A program made the translations under genes and the position numbers. From Polynucleobacter sp. MWH-HuK1 (GTDB lineage: Bacteria > Pseudomonadota > Gammaproteobacteria > Burkholderiales > Burkholderiaceae): a DNA stretch of 64,000 nt. The stretch is taken from assembly GCF_018881815.1 (NCBI RefSeq), contig NZ_JACVPP010000001.1, forward strand, positions 1,683,654 through 1,747,653. Direction: 5' to 3'. How positions within the stretch are numbered: position 1 is the first letter of the stretch; each line of letters begins with the position of its first letter. Positions 10,626 to 19,702 of the stretch are shown one piece after another. A model generated the notes under the pieces. It did no database searches. It worked only from the letters and a program-made list of their open reading frames with translations, and had not been told where the DNA came from.

Positions 10626-12404
10626 TTAGAAAGTACGTTCTTTTGGAGGGAAGGACTCAACAGTTAAAGGCTTCAAAATAACAGGTTTGTAAGTAAGCTT
10701 ATTGCCCTCGCTGTACCAAAGGGTATGCTTCATCCAGTTCTCATCATCACGATGCGGATGATCGTCATGTGAGTGAGCACCACGACTTTCTTTGCGAGCT
10801 GCCGCAGAAGTCATGGTTGCGTTTGCAGTCTCAACCAAGTTAGCCACTTCCAGCGCCTCAATACGTGCTGTATTGAAAATCTCGGACTTGTCTTTAACCC
10901 ATAAGTGCTTAGCGCGCTCAGTCAATTTAGCCATTTGACGAACACCTTCGTCCATCAACTCTTGATTGCGGAATACGCCTGCGTATTTCTGCATGCACTT
11001 GCGAATATCGTTTGCAACATCTTGCGCATACTCACCAGAAGTCGAGTTATCCAACTTCGCAATACGCTCCAATGTTTGCTCACCAGCATTAGCAGGCAAT
11101 GGCTTGAATTCGCGATTCTTGAGATCAAGGCCAACAATGTGGTTACCAGCAGCACGACCGAATACCAAGAGGTCAAGTAATGAGTTTGTACCCAAGCGAT
11201 TCGCACCGTGCACAGAAACACATGAACACTCACCAATAGCATACAAGCCATTGACGATTTCATTGTGAATACCATTTGCAGGTACAACCACTTGACCATT
11301 GATGTTGGTAGGAATACCGCCCATCTGATAGTGAATCGTAGGCACAACAGGAATTGGCTCTTTAGTAACGTCAACGTTAGCAAAGTTGATACCAATTTCA
11401 TAAACAGAAGGTAAACGCTTCATGATCGTATCGGCACCAATATGTGTCAAATCGAGCACAACATAATCACCTTTAGGACCGCAACCGCGCCCTTCTTTGA
11501 TTTCTTGGTCCATTGAGCGAGATACGAAATCGCGTGGAGCTAAATCTTTCAGTGTTGGCGCATAACGTTCCATGAAACGCTCACCATCTTTGTTACGCAA
11601 GATGCCGCCCTCACCACGGCAACCTTCTGTCAACAACACACCTGCACCAGCTACGCCAGTTGGGTGGAATTGCCAGAACTCCATATCTTCCAATGGAATG
11701 CCAGCGCGAGCCGCTAAGCCCATGCCGTCACCGGTATTAATAAATGCGTTAGTAGATGCATCCCAAATACGACCAGCACCACCGGTAGCCAACATCACAA
11801 CTTTGGCTTCCAGGATGTAAACCTGGCCGGTTTCCATTTCGAGAGCAGTTACACCAACAACATCACCGTCATCGTCACGAATCAAATCGAGCGCCAACCA
11901 TTCAACGAAGAAATTGGTTTTTGCGCGGACGTTACGCTGATACAAAGTGTGCAACATTGCATGGCCAGTACGGTCAGCAGCAGCGCAAGCACGTTGCACT
12001 GGCTTCTCGCCATAGTTTGCTGTGTGGCCACCGAATGGGCGCTGATAAATCGTACCATCTGGATTACGGTCAAACGGCATACCAAAGTGCTCTAGCTCAT
12101 AAACAACTTTTGGAGCTTCGCGACACATAAATTCGATAACGTCTTGGTCACCTAACCAGTCAGAACCCTTGATGGTGTCATAAAAGTGATAGTGCCAATT
12201 GTCTTCGCTCATGTTGCCCAATGAAGCACCGATACCACCTTGTGCGGCAACAGTGTGTGAACGTGTTGGGAAAACTTTTGTTAGAACAGCAACATTCAAG
12301 CCAGCTTCAGCCAACTGCAATGATGCGCGCATACCTGAACCACCCGCTCCAACAATCACCGCGTCAAAACGGCGGCGTGGCAATGATTTTTTAATTGCAG
12401 TCAT
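10626..12404 (-). CDS. sdhA: Succinate dehydrogenase flavoprotein subunit
   Basis: SdhA oxidises succinate to fumarate with covalently bound FAD. Starting at the ATG at 12404 gives 592 residues. The dinucleotide-binding VIVGAGGSGMRASLQLAEAG is near the N terminus, and the flavinylated histidine lies in RSHTVAAQGGIGASLG. Further conserved blocks are QFHPTGVAGAG and CVSVHGANRLGTNSLLD. A longer reading from 12446 adds 14 residues that overlap sdhD and lack family similarity. The start lies four bases after the sdhD stop, so the two are tightly coupled. Confidence 0.97.
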   Translation of the reverse strand: MTAIKKSLPRRRFDAVIVGAGGSGMRASLQLAEAGLNVAVLTKVFPTRSHTVAAQGGIGASLGNMSEDNWHYHFYDTIKGSDWLGDQDVIEFMCREAPKVVYELEHFGMPFDRNPDGTIYQRPFGGHTANYGEKPVQRACAAADRTGHAMLHTLYQRNVRAKTNFFVEWLALDLIRDDDGDVVGVTALEMETGQVYILEAKVVMLATGGAGRIWDASTNAFINTGDGMGLAARAGIPLEDMEFWQFHPTGVAGAGVLLTEGCRGEGGILRNKDGERFMERYAPTLKDLAPRDFVSRSMDQEIKEGRGCGPKGDYVVLDLTHIGADTIMKRLPSVYEIGINFANVDVTKEPIPVVPTIHYQMGGIPTNINGQVVVPANGIHNEIVNGLYAIGECSCVSVHGANRLGTNSLLDLLVFGRAAGNHIVGLDLKNREFKPLPANAGEQTLERIAKLDNSTSGEYAQDVANDIRKCMQKYAGVFRNQELMDEGVRQMAKLTERAKHLWVKDKSEIFNTARIEALEVANLVETANATMTSAAARKESRGAHSHDDHPHRDDENWMKHTLWYSEGNKLTYKPVILKPLTVESFPPKERTF

Positions 12405-12408
12405 CGAA

Positions 12409-12774
12409 TTACACTTTCCACAAAATTTGAACGGCATAGGCCGCACAGGCTACGAGATACAAAACGGTCAACACTTGAAGTGTCAAACGAATGCTGACGG
12501 GCTTGATGTAATCCATCCAGATGTCACGCACGCCAATCCAAGCGTGATAGAACAAGCTGATGAAAGCCAAGAGTGTTAACAACTTCATTACTTGGCCGCT
12601 GAACAAGCCAGACCAGCCCTCGTAGGAGGCGCTGCCAGTGATGCAGTAGTCAACTAACAAAACAATCGTAAATACCACCATCACAATCGCAGTTACGCGC
12701 TGGATGATCCATTCTTTAAGGCCGTAATGCGCGCCGACAACTAAGCGCTTTGGTCCGATTTGATAAATAGGCAT
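12409..12774 (-). CDS. sdhD: Succinate dehydrogenase membrane anchor subunit
   Basis: This 121-residue hydrophobic protein anchors the complex and helps bind heme b and quinone. It has three membrane segments, roughly residues 22-45 (VTAIVMVVFTIVLLVDYCI), 58-78 and 95-117. A conserved histidine lies in LISLFYHAWIGVRDIWMDY, typical of the SdhD heme/quinone region. It lies between sdhC and sdhA with short gaps. Sequence conservation in this subunit is low, so gene order carries part of the evidence. Confidence 0.92.
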   Translation of the reverse strand: MPIYQIGPKRLVVGAHYGLKEWIIQRVTAIVMVVFTIVLLVDYCITGSASYEGWSGLFSGQVMKLLTLLAFISLFYHAWIGVRDIWMDYIKPVSIRLTLQVLTVLYLVACAAYAVQILWKV

Positions 12775-12798
12775 GAGATTTCCTTAAATGATTAGCGC

Positions 12799-13218
12799 TT
12801 AGTACAAGCCGAACATTTTGAGACCAACTACTGCAGTCAAAGCTAGACCAACAACAAGAACAACGATGGCCGAACGACTAGCTTCAGACTTCTCTACGCC
12901 GATTTCTAAATCGAGCAAGAGGTAGCGGATACCAGCACAAAAGTGATGTAAAAAACACCAGATCAAACCGAGGCAAATAATTTTTACCAATATGTTTCCG
13001 GTAAAAGCCTGGAATTTTTGATAGCTCAACTCAGAGGCAACGCTCTGATCGAAGAGATACAGGATAAATGGCAATAAGAGGAACAATGCTGCACCGCTGA
13101 TGCGATGAAGAATTGACACTTTACCCGCCCAAGGAAGGCGGTATTTAATCAACTGGGCAAGACCAATATTGCGGTAAACCGGTCTATCTTTTTTTACGTT
13201 TTGCTGTGAATCAACCAT
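12799..13218 (-). CDS. sdhC: Succinate dehydrogenase cytochrome b556 subunit
   Basis: This is a 139-residue membrane protein with three hydrophobic segments. The family signature is present: HRISGAALFLLLPFILYLFD carries the quinone-site Ser/Arg region, and HHFCAGIRYLLLDLEIG carries the heme-ligand histidine. It is the first gene of the sdh block on the minus strand. The 132-base gap upstream, to the end of the GntR gene, must hold its promoter, but I could not pick convincing -35/-10 boxes there. Confidence 0.95.
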   Translation of the reverse strand: MVDSQQNVKKDRPVYRNIGLAQLIKYRLPWAGKVSILHRISGAALFLLLPFILYLFDQSVASELSYQKFQAFTGNILVKIICLGLIWCFLHHFCAGIRYLLLDLEIGVEKSEASRSAIVVLVVGLALTAVVGLKMFGLY

Positions 13219-13350
13219 GGGTAATCTCTATCTTTAGGTGGAGGTTCAGTGTGGTTTTGTTGTATCGCAACATATTCTATTGGAAACCTTAGGGGTGGTG
13301 GGGATTTTTTGGCGTTTAAAGGGGTTAATTACTGGTTTTTACTGATTTGT

Positions 13351-14088
13351 TTAGTTCAATTTGTTCTCGTAATGCTGCTCTGAAGTGTCGTATCTAGCGT
13401 GACGAATTTCTACTGGTTTATTCCCGTAGGTAAACGCCACCCGCTCAACAGAAAGGAGTGGCGCGCCCTGCGCTAAATGCAGGTGCTTTGCCAAAGTCTC
13501 ATCAGCAGCTACAGCCTTTATCTTTTCCTCTGCTCGCACCATGTGGGTTGCGTACTGCCCCTCATAAAAGGCATATACCGGTCCATGCCAAGCATTGAGC
13601 GCCTCTAAATCTAAACCCTTAAAGCGCGCGCCAGGAAGAAAAATCTCTTCAAAAACAATGGGTTTGCCAGCAAAGCTTTGCACCCGGTCGATATGAATGA
13701 TGGGGTCGCCTGCTTTTAATTTAAGCAAATTGGCCACATAAGGGCTTGCTTGAGTGTTTTCGCAGGACAGAAACTGATTGGTCAGGTGAAATTTCTCGCC
13801 AGAATCTGGGGCTAAACGTAAAAAACGGTATTGCCAGTCATCTTCTTGGTGGGTGGCGACAAAAGTGCCCTTCCCTTGGCGACGAACTAGGAGGTTTTGG
13901 GCGGCAAGCTCATCAATTGCCTTGCGAACCGTTCCCTGACTTACTGCATAGCGGGCTGCCAACTCCATCTCACTGGGAATAGCCTCTCCTGGAAGCCATT
14001 CAGAGGCTTGCAAGCTAGCCAAAATCATCGCCTTAATCTGTTCGTACAGAGGGCTAAATGAGGCAACAGGCAAAGTCACATCAGACAA
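13351..14088 (-). CDS. GntR/HutC-family transcriptional regulator
   Basis: The 245-residue product has an N-terminal winged helix-turn-helix (PLYEQIKAMI, then GEAIPSEMELAARYAVSQGTV and VRKAIDEL), a wing GKGTFVA at about 70-80, and a C-terminal UTRA ligand-binding domain ending VEIRHARYDTSEQHY. HutC-type regulators bind short palindromes and respond to small metabolites. The start is TTG at 14088, supported by GGAG five bases upstream; a GTG three codons later has no suitably spaced ribosome site. The gene is divergent from mdh and sits next to sdh, with a 14-base palindrome between it and mdh. A role in TCA-cycle control is plausible but inferred. Confidence 0.88.
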   Translation of the reverse strand: MSDVTLPVASFSPLYEQIKAMILASLQASEWLPGEAIPSEMELAARYAVSQGTVRKAIDELAAQNLLVRRQGKGTFVATHQEDDWQYRFLRLAPDSGEKFHLTNQFLSCENTQASPYVANLLKLKAGDPIIHIDRVQSFAGKPIVFEEIFLPGARFKGLDLEALNAWHGPVYAFYEGQYATHMVRAEEKIKAVAADETLAKHLHLAQGAPLLSVERVAFTYGNKPVEIRHARYDTSEQHYENKLN

Positions 14089-14134
14089 ATTAACTCCAGA
14101 CTACGTCAATTGGATAAAATTCAAGGTAATTCTA

Positions 14135-14148
14135 GTCTTATATAAGAC
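14135..14148. promoter_or_regulatory. 14-base perfect palindrome, candidate GntR operator
   Basis: GTCTTATATAAGAC is a perfect inverted repeat. It ends four bases upstream of the mdh -35 box and lies about 50 bases upstream of the divergent gntR start. Position and symmetry fit the operator of the adjacent GntR regulator, controlling mdh and its own gene. Binding is inferred; no second copy was seen upstream of sdhC. Confidence 0.55.
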
Positions 14149-14152
14149 ATCA

Positions 14153-14182
14153 TTGACAGTGTAAAGCTAAAGTCCCTACACT
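14153..14182 (+). promoter_or_regulatory. mdh promoter (sigma-70 type)
   Basis: A consensus TTGACA (14153-14158) is followed after 18 bases by TACACT (14177-14182). Transcription would start near 14189, giving a leader of about 58 bases before the mdh ATG, which has a weak GGAG-like site (TCTGGAGTGA). Confidence 0.6.
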
Positions 14183-14246
14183 TGAATGGATAATAGAAAA
14201 GTTTTCGTAATTTAACCCTCTTAACCTTCTTCTGGAGTGATTAGTA

Positions 14247-15236
14247 ATGGCAAAAGCCCCAATGCGTGTCGCCGTAACCGGTGCAGCCGGTCAAATCGGA
14301 TATTCCCTTTTATTCCGTATCGCCAATGGCGACCTTTTGGGCAAAGATCAGCCCGTAATCTTGCAATTGCTTGAGATTCCTGATGAAAAAGCACAAAAAG
14401 CCTTAACTGGCGTAATGATGGAGCTGGAAGACTGTGCATTCCCACTCTTGGCTGGCATGACAGCTCACTCAGATCCAATGACAGCATTCAAAGATATCGA
14501 CGTTGCCCTTTTAGTTGGCGCACGTCCACGCGGTCCTGGCATGGAGCGTAAGGATCTACTCTCCGCTAACGCACAAATTTTCACAGCCCAAGGCAAAGCA
14601 TTGAATGCTGTTGCCAAGAAGACTGTAAAAGTATTGGTTGTTGGCAACCCAGCAAACACTAACGCTTACATCGCTATGAAATCTGCCCCAGATATTCCTG
14701 CGAAAAACTTCACAGCAATGTTACGTCTCGACCACAACCGTGCTCTCTCACAATTAGCTAACAAGTTAAACAAGCCTGTTGCTGATATTGAGAAATTAGT
14801 TGTTTGGGGTAACCATAGCCCAACAATGTATCCAGACTATCGCTTTGCAACCATTGATGGCAAGTCAGTTAAAGACTCTATCAACGATGCAGCATGGAAC
14901 AAAGATGTGTTTATTCCCACTGTTGGTAAACGTGGTGCAGCCATCATTGAAGCTCGCGGCCTTTCTTCTGCAGCCTCTGCAGCGAACGCAGCAATTGATC
15001 ACATTCATGACTGGGTACTCGGTACAAACGGCAAGTGGGTAACTATGGGTATTCCTTCTAAGGGCGAATATGGCATTCCTGCCGAAGTGATTTACGGCTT
15101 CCCAGTAATATGCGAAAACGGCGAATACAAAATGATCGAAGGTTTAGAGATCGATGAGTTCTCCCGTGAGCGCATGACACACACCTTGAATGAATTACTT
15201 GAAGAGCAAGCTGGCGTTAAGCACCTGCTCTCATAA
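14247..15236 (+). CDS. mdh: Malate dehydrogenase (NAD)
   Basis: Mdh interconverts malate and oxaloacetate in the TCA cycle. The product has 329 residues, the length of the betaproteobacterial enzyme. The Rossmann motif [17 protein letters not shown] is at the N terminus, the substrate arginines are in [14 protein letters not shown], and the catalytic histidine is in [13 protein letters not shown] at about residue 190. It is divergent from the GntR gene and is followed 13 bases later by a small exported protein gene. Confidence 0.97.
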   Translation: MAKAPMRVAVTGAAGQIGYSLLFRIANGDLLGKDQPVILQLLEIPDEKAQKALTGVMMELEDCAFPLLAGMTAHSDPMTAFKDIDVALLVGARPRGPGMERKDLLSANAQIFTAQGKALNAVAKKTVKVLVVGNPANTNAYIAMKSAPDIPAKNFTAMLRLDHNRALSQLANKLNKPVADIEKLVVWGNHSPTMYPDYRFATIDGKSVKDSINDAAWNKDVFIPTVGKRGAAIIEARGLSSAASAANAAIDHIHDWVLGTNGKWVTMGIPSKGEYGIPAEVIYGFPVICENGEYKMIEGLEIDEFSRERMTHTLNELLEEQAGVKHLLS

Positions 15237-15249
15237 GGAAAATTTGCAC

Positions 15250-15624
15250 ATGAAAAAAAATCTTCTCGCCATTAGCGCAGTACTTGCAAGCCTTTTAGGC
15301 GCCGTGAATGCTAGCGCTAGTGAAGAAGTAATTACATGGACTTGTCAAGAAAGCAAGCAGTTCAAAACTACTGGCTCTACTGAAAAAGTTCGCTTAACTT
15401 GGGAATCTAAATCTTATGATTTAGAGCGCCAAACTTCATTGCCAGGCAGCTTGCGTTACAAGAACATGAACTCCGGTTACGATCTTGTAGTGCTAGGTAA
15501 CAAAGCAATGTTGTTTAACATCAAAGCAGGCGTGCGTCTTGCCGATTTCTGCCAAACAGCAGATATGAAATCCGGTAAGCTGCCACACTTGTTTGCTGGT
15601 GCAGAACCATTTGTGCAGAATTAA
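15250..15624 (+). CDS. Small exported protein, MliC-like
   Basis: The ATG at 15250 gives 124 residues with a clear signal peptide (MKKNLLAISAVLASLLGAVNASA). The mature part has a pair of cysteines, in ITWTCQES and LADFCQT, and a small beta-rich pattern (KVRLTWESKSYDLERQ, SGYDLVVLGNKAMLF). This resembles the fold of membrane-bound/periplasmic C-type lysozyme inhibitors (MliC family), though similarity is weak by eye. There is no lipobox, so it would be periplasmic. It is probably co-transcribed with mdh and is followed by a strong terminator. Function is uncertain. Confidence 0.6.
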   Translation: MKKNLLAISAVLASLLGAVNASASEEVITWTCQESKQFKTTGSTEKVRLTWESKSYDLERQTSLPGSLRYKNMNSGYDLVVLGNKAMLFNIKAGVRLADFCQTADMKSGKLPHLFAGAEPFVQN

Positions 15625-15644
15625 TTTCTCACATTGCATTAATT

Positions 15645-15673
15645 AAAAAAGCCGGGGATTCCTCGGCTTTTTT
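15645..15673. terminator. Bidirectional intrinsic terminator
   Basis: An A-run, a GCCGGGG/CCTCGGC hairpin and a T-run form a symmetric structure between two convergent units: the mdh-downstream gene on plus and the DUF2863 gene on minus. It can end transcription from either side. Confidence 0.85.
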
Positions 15674-15694
15674 AATGCTTAGTTTCTTATTTTT

Positions 15695-16906
15695 CTAGTG
15701 AAACAAGGGCTGCTGTGAAGGCGCATCGTCCGGCATTTCTGCATGCACCGCTTCACCAGAACGATCCGGAAATAAAGGTGCACCACAGTCGTCACAAAGC
15801 TCTGGATCAAATAGCATGGCATGGCGGAAGACATCTTCTACTCCAGCATCATGCAAAGCATCACAAATTTTCTTGATCGGACTCTCATCATCCGATAAAT
15901 CATTTAAAGCATCACTAGCCACACTCTCACGATCATAGAGCGGCCAGATCACGCCATAGATGACTTCCGAAGAGCCTTTTGCACTGAATGAAATCCGGTA
16001 CTCATCAGCCTGCTCTTCACCAAATGCACCAACAACGCAAGACAAGCCAGCAGGGAGAATGCCGAGAGTACTCTCGAGAAAGTTCACTGCTGCACGAATG
16101 CTTAAAGGTCGCACATGCTTGTCTGCCAAGCGGCAGTTTGTGAAATACGCCTCAGGTAGGAGAAGCTCGAACTCACAGCCAGGCAACAAAGAAGCTATTG
16201 GTTCTTGCATAGCATTTTGCCAACCAATCAAACTCACACCGCGCTCTTGACGCGCTGGAGGCTCAGCCTGCCAACGAAATATTGGGGAGCCAACAGGCGC
16301 ACTTAAGGCCGCAATAATGAAACGAGGATCAGCCAATACAGCAATGGTTTCAGACATATCACGCAACTCGAGCTTCACATCCTTTCCTGAGATAGCTGCA
16401 CTTGCTAATGACTCAGTGAGGATACGAGTTTGACAATGCGAGTGAGGCATTTGATCAATGCTATACAACCAAGGAACGATCGCCAAGCGCGTGTCCGTTG
16501 AGGCGATGGCACCATGCAAAGCATGAGCTGTAGACTCAATGATGCTGACTGGCAAAGGGCCAGATGGGATCTGATAACGCGTGTGAGCAACGATAGGCAT
16601 TGCCAATAACAACACATCCCACTGCTGACCTTCATGCTCAATCCTTAAGGATTCTGCCAAGGTTTCAGCGATATCAGCGAGCACCTCAAAAGCTACTGTA
16701 TTAATACGGAAGGTTTGATCTAGAGCAGCATCAATCACATTTTGATTTTGGCTTTTTAGCAAGCGCATCAAGCGCGCATTCAGACGCTCTTCCCAAAAAC
16801 GGTCTTCAACCTGACTTCCAGATGCAGCCAGAGAAATAGCATCTGCCACTAATTTCTCCACCTCAGGAGAATTGCGCTGTGATGCTTTGGTGCGATGAAC
16901 AGCCAT
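15695..16906 (-). CDS. DUF2863 family protein, function unknown
   Basis: This 403-residue, probably soluble protein has no signal peptide or membrane segment. The pattern (HRTKASQRNSPEVEKL start, YQIPSGPLPVSIIE and a C-terminal DDCGAPLFPD segment) matches my memory of DUF2863, a family mostly restricted to betaproteobacteria and of unknown function. The C-terminal tail has a Cys-x-x-Cys pair (ELCDDCGAP) after an acidic stretch, which might bind metal. The start codon overlaps the yaaA stop by one base, so the two are translationally coupled. No function should be assigned beyond this link. Confidence 0.7.
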   Translation of the reverse strand: MAVHRTKASQRNSPEVEKLVADAISLAASGSQVEDRFWEERLNARLMRLLKSQNQNVIDAALDQTFRINTVAFEVLADIAETLAESLRIEHEGQQWDVLLLAMPIVAHTRYQIPSGPLPVSIIESTAHALHGAIASTDTRLAIVPWLYSIDQMPHSHCQTRILTESLASAAISGKDVKLELRDMSETIAVLADPRFIIAALSAPVGSPIFRWQAEPPARQERGVSLIGWQNAMQEPIASLLPGCEFELLLPEAYFTNCRLADKHVRPLSIRAAVNFLESTLGILPAGLSCVVGAFGEEQADEYRISFSAKGSSEVIYGVIWPLYDRESVASDALNDLSDDESPIKKICDALHDAGVEDVFRHAMLFDPELCDDCGAPLFPDRSGEAVHAEMPDDAPSQQPLFH

Positions 16907-17682
16907 TATTTTCTTTCTGCCCTTCTGAATACAGGCTTATCTACTTTAGATTCTGCGGCATGGTATTTATACCCGTCCAAGTTGAAGCCTTTTAAATCTG
17001 CTGGATCGGTAATGCGATTCTCAACCACATAGCGCGCCATTAGACCGCGAGCCCGCTTGGCATAAAAAGAAATGATCTTGTACTTACCATCCTTAGCATC
17101 CTGAAATACAGGAGCAATCACTGGGCAATCCAACTCCTTAGGTTGAAGCACCTTGAAATACTCTTCAGAAGCCAAATTGAGTAGCACAGGCTTCTTTTGT
17201 TTTTCTAAAACCTTTTTGATGGCATCAGTAACTCTGCCACCCCAAAAGGCATAAAGATCCTTGCCTCTGGCGTTCTTAAATGCAGTTCCCATCTCTAAGC
17301 GATATGGCTGCATTAGGTCCAGAGGCTTCAAAGCACCATAAAGGCCAGACAAAATCCGAATATGGTCTTGGGCAAATTGAACAGACTTAGCATCCAGGCT
17401 TTTGACATCAAATCCGTCATAAACATCGCCATCAAAAGCATAGATTGCTGGCTTGCTGTTCTCTTCGGTGAATTTCTTGGACCAATCTCGATAACGTCCA
17501 ACATTCAATGTGGCCAATTGATCGGATAAGCCCATCAGTTTGGCAACATCTTGAGGTGCCAATTTCTTCAGGTCGGCAATTAACTTGGCTGATTCAGAGA
17601 CAAACTCAGGCAAAGTTGGCGCCTTGACCTTGACTGGGGTCTTGTAATCCAGGGATTTAGCAGGCGAAAGGACGATCAGCAT
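16906..17682 (-). CDS. yaaA: Peroxide stress protein YaaA (DUF328)
   Basis: YaaA lowers intracellular free iron and limits DNA and protein damage during hydrogen peroxide stress in E. coli. The product has 258 residues, the usual size. It begins [13 protein letters not shown], the hallmark of the family, and contains [12 protein letters not shown], the [12 protein letters not shown] segment and the C-terminal [18 protein letters not shown] block. It overlaps the downstream DUF2863 gene by one base. Confidence 0.93.
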   Translation of the reverse strand: MLIVLSPAKSLDYKTPVKVKAPTLPEFVSESAKLIADLKKLAPQDVAKLMGLSDQLATLNVGRYRDWSKKFTEENSKPAIYAFDGDVYDGFDVKSLDAKSVQFAQDHIRILSGLYGALKPLDLMQPYRLEMGTAFKNARGKDLYAFWGGRVTDAIKKVLEKQKKPVLLNLASEEYFKVLQPKELDCPVIAPVFQDAKDGKYKIISFYAKRARGLMARYVVENRITDPADLKGFNLDGYKYHAAESKVDKPVFRRAERK

Positions 17683-17767
17683 GGCACAATTTGTTAATGT
17701 ATTTTTACCATTCTAGCGACTACCGGCTATATCCGCTCTAAACGACTGAACACCACCCTGCGCCTCC

Positions 17768-18964
17768 ATGAACCCACTAGAGACCCCCTCTTTTCCCAGT
17801 CGCCTGCCAAAAGTGGGGACCACGATCTTTACGGTAATGTCCGCTTTAGCTGCTGAGCACAAAGCCATTAATTTAGGTCAAGGTTTTCCAGATTTTCTCT
17901 GCGATAGAAAATTGATTGCTGAAGTAAATGAGGCCATGTTGGCTGACCGCAATCAATATCCTCCAATGATTGGCATTGCAGAGCTACGTAATGGTATCAG
18001 TCAAAAGATTCAAAACCTATACGGCCATCACTACGATGCCGATACAGAAATCACTATCACTGCAGGAGGCACACAAGGCATCCTGACAGCCGTACTCGCT
18101 TGCGTTAGTCCGGGCGACGAGGTCATCATCATTGAACCAGCTTATGACAGCTACCGTCCTGCCATCGAATTAGCTGGCGGCAAAACGATTACTATTTCCT
18201 TACAAGTGATTCGTGATGAGCATGGGCAAGTGGCCTCCTATGAAATCCCATGGGATGCATTAACTAAGGCAATCCATTCCAAAACCCGCTTGATCATTAT
18301 TAATACTCCGCATAATCCTACTGGGATGATTTGGAGCAAAAATGATCTAGATAGTCTCGCGAATTTAGTTCGCAATACTTCGGCATTGATTTTGAGCGAT
18401 GAGGTCTACGAGCATATGGTTTACGACGGAGCGCAACACCACAGTGTTGCATCCCATTCAGAGCTTGCTGCCAGATGCTTTCTGATTTCTAGCTTTGGCA
18501 AGACCTATCACGTCACCGGCTGGAAAGTAGGTTATGTAGCCGCACCACCCTCGCTAACTAAGGAGTTTCGCAAGGTTCATCAGTTCAATGTATTTACTGT
18601 GAACACGCCCATGCAATACGGTCTAGCGACCTATCTTGCCGACGCTGAACATTATTTAAATCTCCCCGCCTTTTACCAAGCTAAGCGTGATTTTTTCAGA
18701 GCAGGACTTGGTATGACCAAATTTAAATTACTGCCCGCTCCAGGCACTTATTTTCAGTGCGTAGATTACTCAGCGTTAGATATTCCTCAGGCAAAACTGA
18801 ATGAGGCTGACTTTTGCAAATGGCTGACAACGGAGATTGGGGTAGCGGCTATCCCAGTGTCTGCTTTTTATGAGCAAGCGACCGAATCTGGCGTCATTCG
18901 TTTTTGTTTTGCGAAGCAAGATCAAACACTCACGAGTGCCTTACAACGTTTAGAAAGAATCTAA
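17768..18964 (+). CDS. PLP-dependent methionine aminotransferase-like enzyme (class I/II)
   Basis: The 398-residue protein is a fold-type I aminotransferase. GQGFPDF near the N terminus, INTPHNPTGMIW with the substrate/PLP asparagine, LSDEVYEHMVYDG with the PLP-ring aspartate, and SSFGKTYHVTGWKVGY with the Schiff-base lysine are all present. The pattern is closest to YbdL-type methionine/aromatic aminotransferases and kynurenine-aminotransferase-like enzymes. Exact substrate cannot be read from sequence. It is the first gene of a plus-strand run including a GST and a hydroxyacyl-CoA dehydrogenase. Confidence 0.85.
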   Translation: MNPLETPSFPSRLPKVGTTIFTVMSALAAEHKAINLGQGFPDFLCDRKLIAEVNEAMLADRNQYPPMIGIAELRNGISQKIQNLYGHHYDADTEITITAGGTQGILTAVLACVSPGDEVIIIEPAYDSYRPAIELAGGKTITISLQVIRDEHGQVASYEIPWDALTKAIHSKTRLIIINTPHNPTGMIWSKNDLDSLANLVRNTSALILSDEVYEHMVYDGAQHHSVASHSELAARCFLISSFGKTYHVTGWKVGYVAAPPSLTKEFRKVHQFNVFTVNTPMQYGLATYLADAEHYLNLPAFYQAKRDFFRAGLGMTKFKLLPAPGTYFQCVDYSALDIPQAKLNEADFCKWLTTEIGVAAIPVSAFYEQATESGVIRFCFAKQDQTLTSALQRLERI

Positions 18965-18972
18965 AGGACATC

Positions 18973-19701
18973 ATGGCAAATAAAAAATCAACCGTAATTG
19001 ATGTATACAGCTGGCCCACTCCAAATGGTCACAAAGTGCACATCATGCTAGAAGAATGCGGCTTTCGATTAGGAAAAGATTGGATCGCTCACCCCATTGA
19101 TATTGGCGCAGGAGATCAATTTGCCCCTGATTTTTTAAAGATTAGCCCCAACAATAAGATCCCAGCAATCATCGATCCCAATGGGCCAGACGGCAAACCA
19201 ATTAGCCTATTTGAGTCAGGCGCGATTCTGCTCTACTTGGCCGGGAAGACCGGCAAATTCTTACCGCAAGACAACCGTGGAAAGTATGAAGTACTGCAAT
19301 GGCTCATGTTCCAAATGGGCGGTCTTGGCCCTATGCTTGGGCAAAACCACCATTTCCGCCTGTATGCACCTGAGAAAATTGAATATGCGATCAATCGCTA
19401 TACCAATGAAGCCAAACGAATCTACGGGGTGTTGGATAGTCAACTGAAAGATAATCCCTATGTAGCAGGGAAAACGTATTCGATTGCCGATATTGCGATT
19501 TATCCATGGACGCGTAATTGGAAAAATCAAGGCATCGATATCAATGAGTTTCCACATTTCAAACGATGGTTTGAAAAGGTTGGTGCACGGCCCGCAGTTA
19601 AGCGTGGTTGCGATGTATTAACAGCATTACGTAAGCCTTTGCACGATGCCAAGGCTAGAGAGCAGTTGTTTGGTTCAACGCAGTATCAAAAGAGGAAATA
19701 A
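18973..19701 (+). CDS. Glutathione S-transferase family, YfcG/YghU-like disulfide reductase
   Basis: The ATG at 18973 gives 242 residues. The thioredoxin-like N-terminal domain includes SWPTPNGHKVHIMLEE and the glutathione-binding cis-proline and Glu-Ser (NNKIPAI, LFESGAILLYL). The alpha-helical C-terminal domain contains QMGGLGPMLGQNHHF, characteristic of the YfcG/YghU (Nu-class) enzymes, which reduce disulfides with glutathione. The frame is open further upstream to 18904, but that part overlaps the aminotransferase. The stop is separated by one base from the next start. Confidence 0.88.
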   Translation: MANKKSTVIDVYSWPTPNGHKVHIMLEECGFRLGKDWIAHPIDIGAGDQFAPDFLKISPNNKIPAIIDPNGPDGKPISLFESGAILLYLAGKTGKFLPQDNRGKYEVLQWLMFQMGGLGPMLGQNHHFRLYAPEKIEYAINRYTNEAKRIYGVLDSQLKDNPYVAGKTYSIADIAIYPWTRNWKNQGIDINEFPHFKRWFEKVGARPAVKRGCDVLTALRKPLHDAKAREQLFGSTQYQKRK

Positions 19702-19702
19702 G

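Noticed and set aside
13219..13350. sdh operon promoter or second GntR palindrome in the sdhC-gntR gap
   Set aside because: No copy of the 14-base palindrome and no convincing -35/-10 pair could be picked, although a promoter must be somewhere near.
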